Shown: positions 37,326 to 47,579 of the stretch, one piece after another
Position numbering within the stretch: the stretch's first letter is position 1
Layout of the letters: each line of letters begins with the position of its first letter
Origin: Chrysomallon squamiferum
Taxonomy: Eukaryota > Mollusca > Gastropoda > Neomphalida > Peltospiridae
DNA length: 64,000 nucleotides
Reading direction: 5' to 3'
Assembly: GCA_012295275.1 (NCBI GenBank)
Contig: CM022672.1
Span: 16,637,166 to 16,701,165 of the forward strand
The notes under the pieces: generated by a model
Seen by the model: only the letters and a program-made list of their open reading frames with translations
Told to the model about the DNA's origin: nothing
The model's database searches: none
Position numbers and translations under genes: made by a program

Positions 37326-40300
37326 TGACTAGCAATGGCTTCTATTTCATACCTCATTAATAAGATTTATCTACATTTGTTATTTCTTTATTTGAAAATT
37401 TTTAAAATTAAAATCTAGTTTTCTTTTGTTTTTATTTCTTCTTATTTTAGCCACTTAATTATTAATTCATTTATGTATAACTGTCCATTTCGTTATTTCT
37501 TATTTTAATAAAGATGACACAAATTAAAAGAAAAATACATTTACTTATTAATTTTGTGAATCACTAAAACTACTTATGAAATTATAAAAATCCTAAATTA
37601 TGAATAAAATACATATTGTTTAATCTTTAAATGCAATATGCACGAAAATATATTCTTTAGTGTCATAAAATATTAGTACATGTCTCGTCTCATATACTAT
37701 GAATTGATTTAAAAATACAAAAATAATTTGGATGCAGGTTTATACGGTTCATAAAGATAAAAGAAATCGGATATAGATATATATTCATAACAGAATCCTA
37801 AACGCCAGTTTAGAAAATTTAGAATCCAATCTTGAACCTCTCTACACGCAGCTGAGGTCAATTCAGAGTCAGAGAAGATTGCACGTTAAATATTCTTGGA
37901 CATTAATACCCTTCACAAGACGCTAACTATTAATTACCTACATATAAGTTATAACTTTTATAAATTCTTTAAAAAAAACCAAATATTATCTCTTCATTAC
38001 TTGATTATTATTATCCTCCCCTCTAACACACAAACATACATATACCCACTCATCCTTTCATATTGGCTTGCATACCCACACAAATACACTCTCTTTCTCT
38101 CACATACCCATCCATCCACTCTGTTAAACACACAAACACATATACCGACACCTTCTTAAACATACACACGTATATATACACTCCTCCTAGCACACTCGCT
38201 TGCATACCCACACCGCAACACGCATACCCACTCACAAGCGCACACTCATGTATATATATACCCAGCCTTTGTAACTCACAAACCCATATACGCACAATTT
38301 CTTATATATATATACCCGCTTCTCCTTTTACATTCACATGCATACCGACTCGCAGACACACATGCCTATACGCATCCACACATAAAAACTCACTCCTTGC
38401 TCACAAATATGCTCACCTGTTTTAACATTAGCCCACATTTATAATCAAACATAATAGTGTATACAGTATGAGTCTAAGAAAGGGAAATACTATTATTATG
38501 AAAAGTATAGAGACAAATACGAAGTTAAAAGTGAATAATTCTCTTTTTATGAAAATGCTTAGTTTAGACGCACGCACAAATGCACACTCACTTTCCCATT
38601 GCACACATTCCCCTCCCACACACATTCACCAAACACACATGTCGTTTTCCTTTATTTCTTTATCAGAAACATTTCGTGACAATATACATGTCGATTGATA
38701 TTATTTTTAATTTAATTCTTATAATATAGTAAATAACGTGAGAGGTCCAGTAATTTTTAATTTAACATTTTTAGTATATAAAGAGTTTAACTTACAGAGG
38801 TTTTTTCTTATTCAGAGAAAATGCAGGGGTAAAATATTCTGCTCAGCCTGAACCGCAACTGTCTGTCCGTTGTCAATGACGTCAACCAATTATTGACGTT
38901 TTATTTAGTTCTCGAGATGATGACGTCAGAAACAAAGTTAGCAGAGGATTTTTACTTTAGTATTTATTTCTAAAAATATAGAACTTTTAAATTTATATTT
39001 CAGAAATTATGAATCATTATTTCTAAAAGTAAATTTATAAATTATAAAAATGGGAATATGTTTCAACATTTATTTTGTTTGTAATGAATCTAATTTATCA
39101 TTAAAGAGTTATAAACCAAAATGGCGCCGATTGCTTCTGAAATCGAGATTTGCCGATGAATATTTGATTTCTGACAAAATACAGGAAGAATCTCCAAGAC
39201 AGGAATCGAAATAAATGGCCGCAAGTTGCTGAAATGCTCCTGTTACTATCTTTAATACGTCATACATTCTATTTAAAAATTATACTGATTAATTTAATTT
39301 CAATCTAATTTGGTTTACATTAACGCGTGTCTTATTTTGTAGTTTTCATCTATTCTCGCCCATCTGTTGAGGCCAACATTTACTTTCTCAGACCTTTGTA
39401 TTTTCCCAGTAAACACCTGTTGTCTTTTAAACAAATAAATCTGTCCTGTTACAAATAGAGAATATTTTAAATAATAGAACGATGTTTACTTTGAGCAGCA
39501 GCTTTAAAAGAATAACCATAATAACCAAAAAAAAAACGATGTACATAAACAAAAGAAAACAATTTAATTACTTTGATAATGAAAACATACAACATTTTTA
39601 AATCTGCGGTTATCAGTATATGGTATAACAACATTAGGCCTAAGAATCAATTAGATAAAGACACAGGTAACTTCCTTGATGCCAAGCATTGAACTAGTTA
39701 TTTTCAAACAGATTTTGGTTATTTGTTATGAATATTTATTACATTTTCTATAAGAATGACAAAAACATGCAACATCCATTAATTATACAATAATACATTT
39801 AGCTAAAGAAGTAAAATAATAATAATATATATATATTTTTTTTACCTAAAACGTGAGATAAAGATAAAAACTATGGGCTGTAAAAACATTATTTTTAGTT
39901 AAACATAATAACAATAATAATAAAGTGAAAAATAACATACTGTTGATCCTCGGACCATTAGGGAGGTGGGGATTGAATAACGTTTCGAAAAATGCAAAAG
40001 TTTGGGAAATCGCGAAAGTAAACATTAACCATAAAATTTACCGAAACTTTTTATTAAACTTTATTACACGCCTAAGCTATATAATACAATATTAAAATAA
40101 TGTAAGAAAAATATACGGAGACGATTAATTCAAGACGTTGCAAACAAAAACGAAAAAAATAATAATAAATAAATAAAACAAAATGAAAAATAATTATAAT
40201 AATGAAAAAAATGGTGATGATTTTGGAGGAAACAGAGGGCTGCCGTTTCGCTCACAAATATTTTCGACGCGCCAACTGCGATCTACAGGACACTTCACGA

Positions 40301-40672
40301 GTTGCCTGTCGGAATCAGGGAAATAACCGTAAGTTCAAATTTTGTAACTTTTTTTCTGATTTGTTCAGGATTTCCCGAACTCAGAAACACTGATGTCCGT
40401 CAAATCAAGGTCAACGGTACAAACACACATACATACATACATACATACTCGAGAGAAAGAAAGACAGGCGGTCTGAAAGAGAAAATAAGAAAATGACGAA
40501 AATCGAAGGATGGCGTAAGATTAGACTGCGACAGAGCAATGTGTAATAGCTATTAATAAACAGATAATCTCACCTCTAATACCGGATAATAACTGATAAC
40601 GGAGAGTACTACTTACTGTTTGATTTTGTTTTCAAATTTATTTTATATAAAACGACGCACACATTCATACTC

Positions 40673-40765
<93 letters not shown>

Positions 40766-41594
40766 TCTTTAAATCCTTATTAACAGAGTAACTCTGCATA
40801 GTTGTTGTTATGATAATCTACAAAACATGTATAATGGAAGCAGTTTCCATCGAGTTTATTCATCGATGCGAGGAGAGAGCAATATTACACAACTAGTTTC
40901 TGCTATCGATTCGCCATTATGGAAACAAAAAGGCGCTTGTATTCGTTTTGTATTTTAGTTGTTTTATTTTAACTGACGGAACTTTATATTGTAATTGTAT
41001 TTTTCAGACGATGAACAAAGCGTATGGCTGGCAGACGACATGGACGCTGGCTCGTGCACGATGGATGACGAACTCAAAGTGGTGACAGTGGGGAGGGGTA
41101 AAGCACGGACACTCAGTTTTCAGGTGTTTGTCACTAAGGTTAAGGGGTTTTTCAAATCAGCGTATAAAATATGTTCTTCTTTTATTGGTTTGTTACTTCT
41201 GCTGATCATCTATTCTTTCATTGGTGCGTTTATAATTCAGGCCGTTGAATTACCCCACGAACAAGCCGAACACGTGTTGATGCTTGAAAAAAGAAACGTT
41301 ATTGTCTCGTCTTTTGGAAATTTATCAACACAGCATGTGAATGGTAAAATCAACCAGACCGTACTGGAAGGGAAAATGACAGAACTGTTGATTCGTTACG
41401 AGGAAGATCTCGGCATTAATTCTCAGAGTAAATGGACTTTTTGGGGATCGCTTTTCTACTGTGGAACAGTTTATACAACAATAGGTATTTCTGTTTTGTT
41501 TTTCACTCTCTCTCTTCTCCCCAGATATTAAATGGAATAATTATGTTAATATAAATACATAACCGGTTTAAAAATATCCACCACCACCACCAGC

Positions 41595-41633
<39 letters not shown>

Positions 41634-42203
41634 AATAATAATCAATTATTAAGTAACTAAGTAAATATTAATAACTATTTGGCGTCAGTCTTACATTTTC
41701 TTTTGTAAATTATAAACGATTATGTGAGGCTGACAACATTGCCAGGGCAGTATGGACTATATGTCATAGATAAATTATAAAGGGCCGTTTATAAGCAATA
41801 TTCCCCAAACGGGAAAATTTATGCCACGATCCTTATTATTTTGGTCATGAAGCACTAGCTGGATCAAGAAACAGCCCCGTGAACTCATACATACGTGACA
41901 TTCCAAACCCTGTCACAAATCAGGTACACGATTTTAATTTGAGCTTCAACTCGCCCAGCTATTAAGAATGTTCTCGTTGGCTAAAATCAAATTTTCTTCT
42001 TTTAATGAGTTTTCTGCTACCAATTCTTTTTGTTTACTGAAAATGAAGCCCTGTTATAAGATAATTTCGATTCTGGAATTTGAGAAGCCGTTGTTTTTAA
42101 ACATTTACAAACAGAAACCAGACCTTTTCAATTAAACAGGAGACACTGTCAAGAAAATGAAAGAATGTTACATCGAGATTAGAAATAATACGTGAAATAA
42201 TAA

Positions 42204-42274
<71 letters not shown>

Positions 42275-43650
42275 TTCCTTATCTTAATCTGTTTATATAA
42301 TGATTGTTTTAAATTTCAGAATTTAAATTAACAAGTTCTGTATAGCTTAATTATACAAGGTTGTATAATTAAATAAAATATATTATTTATAAATAACGAG
42401 ATAAAGTGATACCAGTATTGATTCATTACTTTTATACGCTATATTATAACCTCGAAATTAATATCATGTATACAAAACTAGATCTATGAACAATTTCTAT
42501 ACTTTTTAATATATATATATATACAGACACACACACACACATACATATATACAACACACACACATACATACATACATACACACATACATACATAAATACA
42601 TACATACATACCTACCAACAAACAGATACATACGTATGTATGTATGCGTAACATAACAATCGCTTTTTGAAAAATAGCTTTTATTATTAACCCCATATAA
42701 TCATCCTAAATGAACTATTTTCTGTAAAGAAAAATGAAAATGCTTAGAAGGATTTTGGAATTATTCGTTTTAGATAATACATATGAATAACTAATGTAAT
42801 ACCATTTCTAACGTACAAAAGAAAGACGTAGATAGTCTACAAATAAAAGTGCTACCTATATAGTTTTACACATATCTACATATTTGTGTTCATATTTGCA
42901 GGTTACGGTCACACTGTCCCAGCTACGACAGCCGGTCGTGTCGTAACGATGGTGTACGCGACTTTTGGAATTCCTCTGGCATTAATCGTTTTGGCGGATA
43001 TGGGGAAAAAAATGATGGTTGGAATAAAATTCTTATGGTCACTTCTGCGACGTTTCACAAAGAAAAAGCGCACCAAACCAAGGAAACAACTTGCCAGAAG
43101 TGAAAATGATTCTGTCGAAAAGAACAATGTCAGACCGGTGATAAGCGATAATGTTGAAAACTTAAATGAAGTTCCACCAAATGCTGATGCTTATGAAGGC
43201 GAGGACGAACACGTTGACGAAGAATTCAGTTTACCTTTCATTGTGGCCATAATCATCGTCGTCATATACATTATCCTCGGCAGTTTCATGTACTTACTCT
43301 GGGAAACCAAATGGAATTTCTTCTCTTCTTTTTATTTCATCTTCATTTCAATCAGCACCATTGGATTTGGTGACGTTATTCCAGAACATCCGAAATACTT
43401 TCTGCTTTCATCGATTTATATTTTCATTGGACTTTCCCTCGTGTCAATGTGTATCAATGTTGCAATAGAGGTTTTCACTAAAACTATAAGCAAGGCCAAA
43501 GAGAAAATAGAAGGTGTTGGTAAAACCTTAGACAGAGCCAAAGACTCTGGGTTAGAAAAAATGCAAAGCGCGAGTGATAAGCTGAATAGGGTAAAGATGA
43601 AAATGACCCTGTTCTCCAGAAATGGCAATACCGATTCTGTGGAAAGTTAG
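26743..43650 (+). CDS. Two-pore-domain (K2P) potassium channel, three exons
   Basis: Leak-type K+ channel subunit of the plasma membrane; two subunits pair to form four pore loops. Proposed exons are 26743-26758, 41008-41484 and 42902-43650, giving 413 residues. TM1 is about 60-84. Pore 1 has the filter TIGYG (163-167) and TM2 is about 178-203. A long basic then acidic cytoplasmic loop (214-273) follows. TM3 is about 274-297, pore 2 has TIGFG (317-321), and TM4 is about 330-353. A 58-residue helical, Lys-rich tail ends the protein. The TM1-P1 cap carries sequons at N110 and N121 but no cap cysteine. Intron 2 splits the first Gly codon of pore 1 GYG, which I recall as a conserved K2P intron. 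The two main exons are certain. The first exon is inferred because exon 2 needs a phase-1 donor upstream and 26743-26758 provides one. Alternatively an unseen 5' exon, or Met17, could start the protein. Subfamily (TWIK/TASK/TREK) not resolved. Confidence 0.85.
30514..30570. repeat. (CT)n microsatellite
   Basis: About 28 CT units. Confidence 0.93.
31389..31600. repeat. (TAAA)n and (GATA)/(GACA)n array
   Basis: Tetranucleotide block bounded on both sides by TAAA repeats. Mixed GATA/GACA units. Confidence 0.88.
32165..32395. repeat. Diverged minisatellite, unit about 16-20 bases
   Basis: More than ten imperfect copies of a phrase like ttTGTCAGTAyAGTATgg (for example at 32218, 32238 and 32313). 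Copies vary in length and sequence. Confidence 0.7.
32868..33110. repeat. (GATA)n satellite-like array
   Basis: About 60 GATA units with periodic GATGATA interruptions. The Tyr/Leu/Ser-rich open frame opposite is its translation. Confidence 0.93.
33610..33776. repeat. (TTC)n-(TTA)n-(CTTTAT)n compound array
   Basis: Three adjacent pyrimidine-rich arrays of about 58, 46 and 60 bases. All six-frame products here are low complexity. Confidence 0.93.
34437..34513. repeat. (ATT)n microsatellite
   Basis: About 25 ATT units. Confidence 0.92.
35570..35610. repeat. (AAAT)n microsatellite
   Basis: About ten tetranucleotide units. Confidence 0.88.
36201..36290. repeat. (GTAT)n-(GTAG)n microsatellite
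   Basis: Tetranucleotide array just outside the left arm of the inverted repeat. Confidence 0.85.
36462..37283 (+). repeat. Inverted repeat, left arm (carries a SINE)
   Basis: The reverse complement of this segment matches 40187-40762 in several long blocks. At 37076-37120 it has the tract ending ...acatcagtgtttctgagttc. At 37165-37255 it has the tract around cgcagttggcgcgtcgaaaa. At 36520-36720 it has the block around taatagctattacacatcgc. It starts in (TC)n and ends next to poly(A). About 350 bases of SINE and tetranucleotide repeat at 36720-37075 are absent from the other arm. It lacks a 20-bp piece present in the right arm. Confidence 0.85.
36786..36990 (-). mobile_element. tRNA-derived SINE inserted in the inverted-repeat arm
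   Basis: On the minus strand the element starts near 36990 with a tRNA-like head: an A-box-like ggtggtagaacggtaa and a B-box-like acgttcgagtctcg about 40 bases downstream, as in RNA polymerase III promoters. A roughly 100-base body follows, shared with the copy at 20857-20952. Its ends lie in (ACAT)n repeats. The right arm of the inverted repeat lacks it, so it inserted later than the duplication. Confidence 0.7.
37284..37321. repeat. Poly(A) tract, about 38 bases
   Basis: Pure A run at the inner end of the left inverted-repeat arm. Confidence 0.9.
38035..38420. repeat. Degenerate tandem repeat rich in 'cttgcataccca'
   Basis: Three imperfect copies of a unit of about 130-140 bases carrying tatatataccc-ctcctt-acat-cttgcataccc (copies near 38040, 38170 and 38312). 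Ca-rich and pyrimidine-biased on the plus strand. Confidence 0.55.
38877..38928. promoter_or_regulatory. Two CRE palindromes with a CCAAT box
   Basis: TGACGTCA occurs at 38877-38884 and 38921-38928, with CCAAT at 38886-38890 and another TGACG half-site between them. An AAAATGGCGCC (YY1/E2F-like) follows at about 39118. This could be an alternative promoter or enhancer of the K2P gene, 2.1 kb upstream of exon 2. Confidence 0.45.
40187..40762 (-). repeat. Inverted repeat, right arm
   Basis: Reverse-complement partner of 36462-37283, about 2.9 kb away. It starts in A-rich DNA, contains a (CATA) run at 40427-40448 and ends in a long (AG)n array matching the (TC)n of the left arm. It has an extra 20 bases near 40299-40318 relative to the left arm, flanked by a 3-base microhomology (tca). 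Confidence 0.85.
40677..40759. repeat. (AG)n microsatellite
   Basis: About 41 AG units closing the right inverted-repeat arm. Confidence 0.95.
41008..41484 (+). CDS. K2P exon 2: N-terminus, TM1, cap and pore 1 to the first filter Gly
   Basis: Acceptor gtatttttcag, phase 1 in, donor gtattt, phase 1 out. Contains TM1 (IGLLLLLIIYSFIGAF), the extracellular cap and the pore helix LFYCGTVYTTIG, with intron 2 inside the next Gly codon. Confidence 0.92.
41590..41642. repeat. (CAA)n microsatellite
   Basis: About 15 CAA units then AAT, in K2P intron 2. Confidence 0.9.
41845..41925. mobile_element. Possible degenerate SINE fragment
   Basis: The phrase gaagcactagctggatcaag resembles the core of a very common gastropod SINE as I remember it ('gaagcactggctggaacgag'). 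Only about 40 bases are similar, so this is a weak call from memory. Confidence 0.3.
42199..42272. repeat. (AAT)n microsatellite
   Basis: About 24 AAT units in K2P intron 2. Confidence 0.92.
42902..43650 (+). CDS. K2P exon 3: rest of pore 1, TM2-TM4, pore 2, tail and stop
   Basis: Acceptor atatttgcag, phase 1. Begins GYGHTVPATTAGRVV, then TM2, the charged loop with KKKRTKPRKQ, TM3, pore 2 STIGFGDVIPEHP, TM4 and the Lys-rich tail. TAG at 43648-43650. Confidence 0.95.
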
Positions 43651-43729
43651 TACAGACAACTCTGATTGCTTATATTTAGCAAAATTGTCCGAATTAATTC
43701 CCTTTCCGAGGAAAAGGACGTGCCTGAAC

Positions 43730-43735
43730 AATAAA
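43730..43735 (+). terminator. Poly(A) signal AATAAA of the K2P gene
   Basis: Canonical hexamer 80 bases after the stop. Confidence 0.7.
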
Positions 43736-43739
43736 GCGC

Positions 43740-45813
43740 CTTTAATAGTGATTTCGTTAACGTAAAAACAATTGCTCTTATTATTATTATTTTTCTATCC
43801 CGCCCAAATTTTTAAAGTAATTTGCAGCTTAGGTCTACGCCTTGTTAATAGACACTTAATGTCAGCAAAGTACTGAATAAATATTTTGTTGTGATTTGTT
43901 GTGGTGCTGCTACTGAAAATATTAAAACCTGATCTTTATATGTATGAACTCACTGTCGTTTTAAATCAACCAGTTTTTCAGTGTCATCGATATGTAGCTG
44001 TCCACTTTTTATTTCTTTCTACAGTGTGTGCGAAAGTGAAATCCTGTCCTCACTTTTAAATGGCGTCTAATTTTTATTGGCGCTTTAATTTTAGAATTTT
44101 GTATTGTTGTTGTTTATTATTATTATTATTGTCTCTAATTTATGTTTTGATTATCGATAGAGTTCTGTCGTTTTGGTATCTGTTTCAGTGTTTTTCAGAA
44201 ATAAAAAAAAAAAAAAATAAAGTGAACTTTGTCAATTTTAATGACCATTTTATATTTTAACTAGTATCAGTAAAAATAATAATAATAATAATAATAATAA
44301 ATATATAAATAACTAAATAAATAAATCGTAGGAAAATATTGAATAAAACCTCTGCTGACAAGGCGTAAACCGCAAGTTTAACACATTTTCATTACATAAA
44401 ATCTTTCAAATAAAACGTGTTTGTGCGAACATTTTATTTCTCTAGTTATATATCTTATTGTAAACCGATACTGAGTGTGTATGTACATAAAAGTTATATA
44501 TAAAATAAAATAAAATTCCGTTCAGTCCACGTGTGAGGTTGAATAATTCTAACATTACCAATGAGGACACGTGTACAAACTGGTAAACAAACAAGGAAAG
44601 AATTTTTGTTTTCAGAATGCTCATAAATTTGACATTATCTTTGTTCAAGACTTATAAGTAAAAATGTTTTGTATTCTTGAAGTCATTTGTATTCTGTCCC
44701 CGACTGTTCTCTTCATCTTTTATATATTTCGTTTTGTTTTTTTCTTTTTCTGTTTTATGACTCTTGCATTAATCAACTATAAATGTCACTGGACTATAAA
44801 TTAAATTAAATTAAATTAAATTGAAAATGAAGATATTAATATAATTATGTCTGGGTCATTCAATAGGTGGATTACGCGTGTATGGGTGCATGTGTGTGTT
44901 AGTGTGTGTGTGTGTGTGACCAGTTTTCCCTAATGAAGGGATTGTTTTAATATTATAAATAAAATAAATTTTAATTAAGGAAGTAAAACTTTTGACAAAT
45001 ATATATGACGCACAGAGAGACACATATAGGAATATCTCCAATTATGATTACTTCGATCAAATTTATGATTATTAACATTTAGGAAATTAAATTTTCAACA
45101 TTGGCCACAACATTTAGGAGGTATTTTGTCATGGAATTTTTTTTTTTTTTTTTTTTTTAATGAACTATCAAAACCCAAAAAAAAATATTATTTACAAATA
45201 TAGGTTATGACACGAAATATACTACATATCAAGACAACATTTAAGCAAAAAAAAATATTTATTGGAAAGGAAAAAAAATGGAATTGTTAAATTGACTGAA
45301 TAAAATAAACGTTAAATGAAACAAGTCCTACAATAGTCCATGTTGGTTTTAGAAATAAATACAACAGACTCCAGTTTATATATATATATATAATAAAACC
45401 CCAAAACCAACAAAAAAAGAAACAACACAAAACACTGGCATGAAATAATTTTAATGTAATAATCATTTTACTCTCAACGTGCATCTTTAACAATATATTA
45501 ATTTGGGTTATAAGTCAAGCAAAACAACAAACAAAAATACATTTAATCTATAAATTTCTTAGCTTTTTATGTGTAGGTATAATATACCTATAATCATGCT
45601 AAAGGAAATAAAAATCAATCTAATTTATATACAATGAAAATGATAATTTTTTAATTAATAATAAAAAGACTGGAGATTTAACTCCTATCAGTACTATTTA
45701 CACTGTTACTGCTGCATCTGTAATGATTAATAATTATCATCGTCGTCATCATCATCATTTCATTTTCATCAGAAATAGCTTCTCTTGTCATTGCTGTGTT
45801 ATGAACATGAATT
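43740..45813. other. Convergent intergenic region (3' flanks of K2P and the mosaic gene)
   Basis: AT-rich, with short AAT repeats at 44275-44300, a T run near 45140 and a small TA array at 45380. It should hold the 3'UTRs of both genes. No open frame of interest. Confidence 0.6.
45258..45263 (-). terminator. Possible poly(A) signal of the mosaic gene
   Basis: AATAAA on the minus strand, about 550 bases beyond the stop codon. No closer canonical hexamer was seen. Confidence 0.35.
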
Positions 45814-46024
45814 TTAATTCAGATGGGTCTCTGAGTGGACGTTTGGAAGGCTAACTTTATCTTCATAGTGTAGTGTTTTTGTTTCAAAATTCTCCCAAGC
45901 AGTTTTGCGGTGTTGTAACTTTCTAAAGTTTCCGTCGACTTCTGGTTTCGCTGGGTAGGATATGGCAGGTAGTTCATTCAGTTCATTTGCTGGAGTATTT
46001 GGTCGCGTGACTGCTTTTCGACGA
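45814..46024 (-). CDS. Mosaic gene last exon: cytoplasmic tail and stop
   Basis: Acceptor cacttttag, phase 2. Begins TRRKAVTRPNTPANELNELP, ends ETHLN-stop (TAA at 45814-45816). The positively charged start directly follows the membrane helix. Confidence 0.85.
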
Positions 46025-46803
46025 CTAAAAGTGAAAAGAAAAATAAATAAGGCGAATATAACTATGTTAAAACAAGTAAATATTATTAGGTCTATGAACA
46101 AACGGTGGCATGAAAATAATTGTAATTATGAATATACAGTTACAGGCAAATACTAGTATTATTAAAAATATAGCTTGAAGCAAATATAATAATAAGCTTA
46201 GTTTGGCTATGGTTCTTGTATTTAGCTGTGTTTTCAAGCAGAGGCATATTACGACAGTTAATAAAACCAGTCTGTAATCTTAATTACCTGAACACTGAAA
46301 CACATCGAATTTATTAAACGCATTGGAAAAATAAAATTTATTCCTCATTTTGGCTTTATTATATGATTTATCTTATACTAATATCAAAAGACACCAAACG
46401 ATAATGAAAAATAATACTGAATAGATTCAAATCATAAATGTGATTTGTTAATCATACTCACGTGAAATTTCTGACCAAGAGAAAGGTTAAAATCACTATA
46501 CTTATTAAGAGGAATGTCACCGAAACAGATACTGCGATGACAGTGATGTTCGCTGAAATCAACGAATAAGGGGGTAACAAATATTATATAGGTTCGATCA
46601 AATGAAAATACTAAATAAAATTTTATAGTATTCATTATAATACTCTTCAGCTTTCCAATTTTTTTTTTTATTGTTAAAGTTGGAGTGTTGGAGCTGTCAT
46701 GAATGAAAATTGAAATGTAATTGTGAATTTAACATTAAATTTTAAATACATCGAAATGAAAAATATCAGGTTTTAAAAAGAAAAACTTTGCAGTCTGATA
46801 TTA

Positions 46804-46846
<43 letters not shown>

Positions 46847-47527
46847 AAAGAAATAATTTAGACATTACTTACAGGATGCTGGATTCGAAAGCTGTTTGAC
46901 TGAAAAATAAAAATAAAAATAGAACTCATGAGATTTCTACTTATTTTTCACTATTGACTAAATTATACCTATGAAAAAAATACAAAGGATTCTAGCAAAC
47001 ACTTTTCAAAATAATCGACTTCTGTCTCTGAAGTTGATTATAGTGTAATTGTTATTAGTAAATTAAATTAGGGGTATTTAAAGACAAATATAAATTCCAC
47101 AATAAGTGAATAGACAGTTTTTAATTTTAGGATAAGATTAAAAGTAAAATATGCTTAAGATTAAGATCAGCACGAGATGAAATTAAAATATTTTAAATTA
47201 TTAAAATATTTAGCCTTCATTTGAAGAAATTAAACTATTCATATTCTAATTACAATCTGACCTTATTACACCATTGTTGAAATTTCAAAAATTTGGATAT
47301 ATCTGTCATCGATCAACACATATTTAACATTTTATTTTGTTTTGTTTTGAAGTCTAATTAAATATAAGAAATTAAATTATATTAAATAAACTTTTGTAAT
47401 TATTTTTAGAATTTAGAAAACAACAGAGCAAGGGTTTATAAATTGCTGAAATTTAAATTGTCTTAAAACTATTTTGTGGTCTTAAAACTTCACTTTGTTG
47501 TTGTTGTTTGTTTCATTATTATTGTTG

Positions 47528-47579
<52 letters not shown>

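Larger units (their letters stand above)
26759..41007 (+). other. K2P intron 1 (inferred), repeat-rich, no other gene seen
   Basis: Holds AGT/AAT/CAA triplets at 26920-27180, an A/T-rich block at 27550-28250, CTA triplets at 28930-29260, (CT)n, (GATA)n and (TTC)n arrays, a diverged minisatellite near 32170-32395, a SINE, a large inverted repeat, and a CRE/CCAAT cluster at 38877-38928. Open frames here lack domains. If the first exon call is wrong, part of this is intergenic. Confidence 0.5.
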
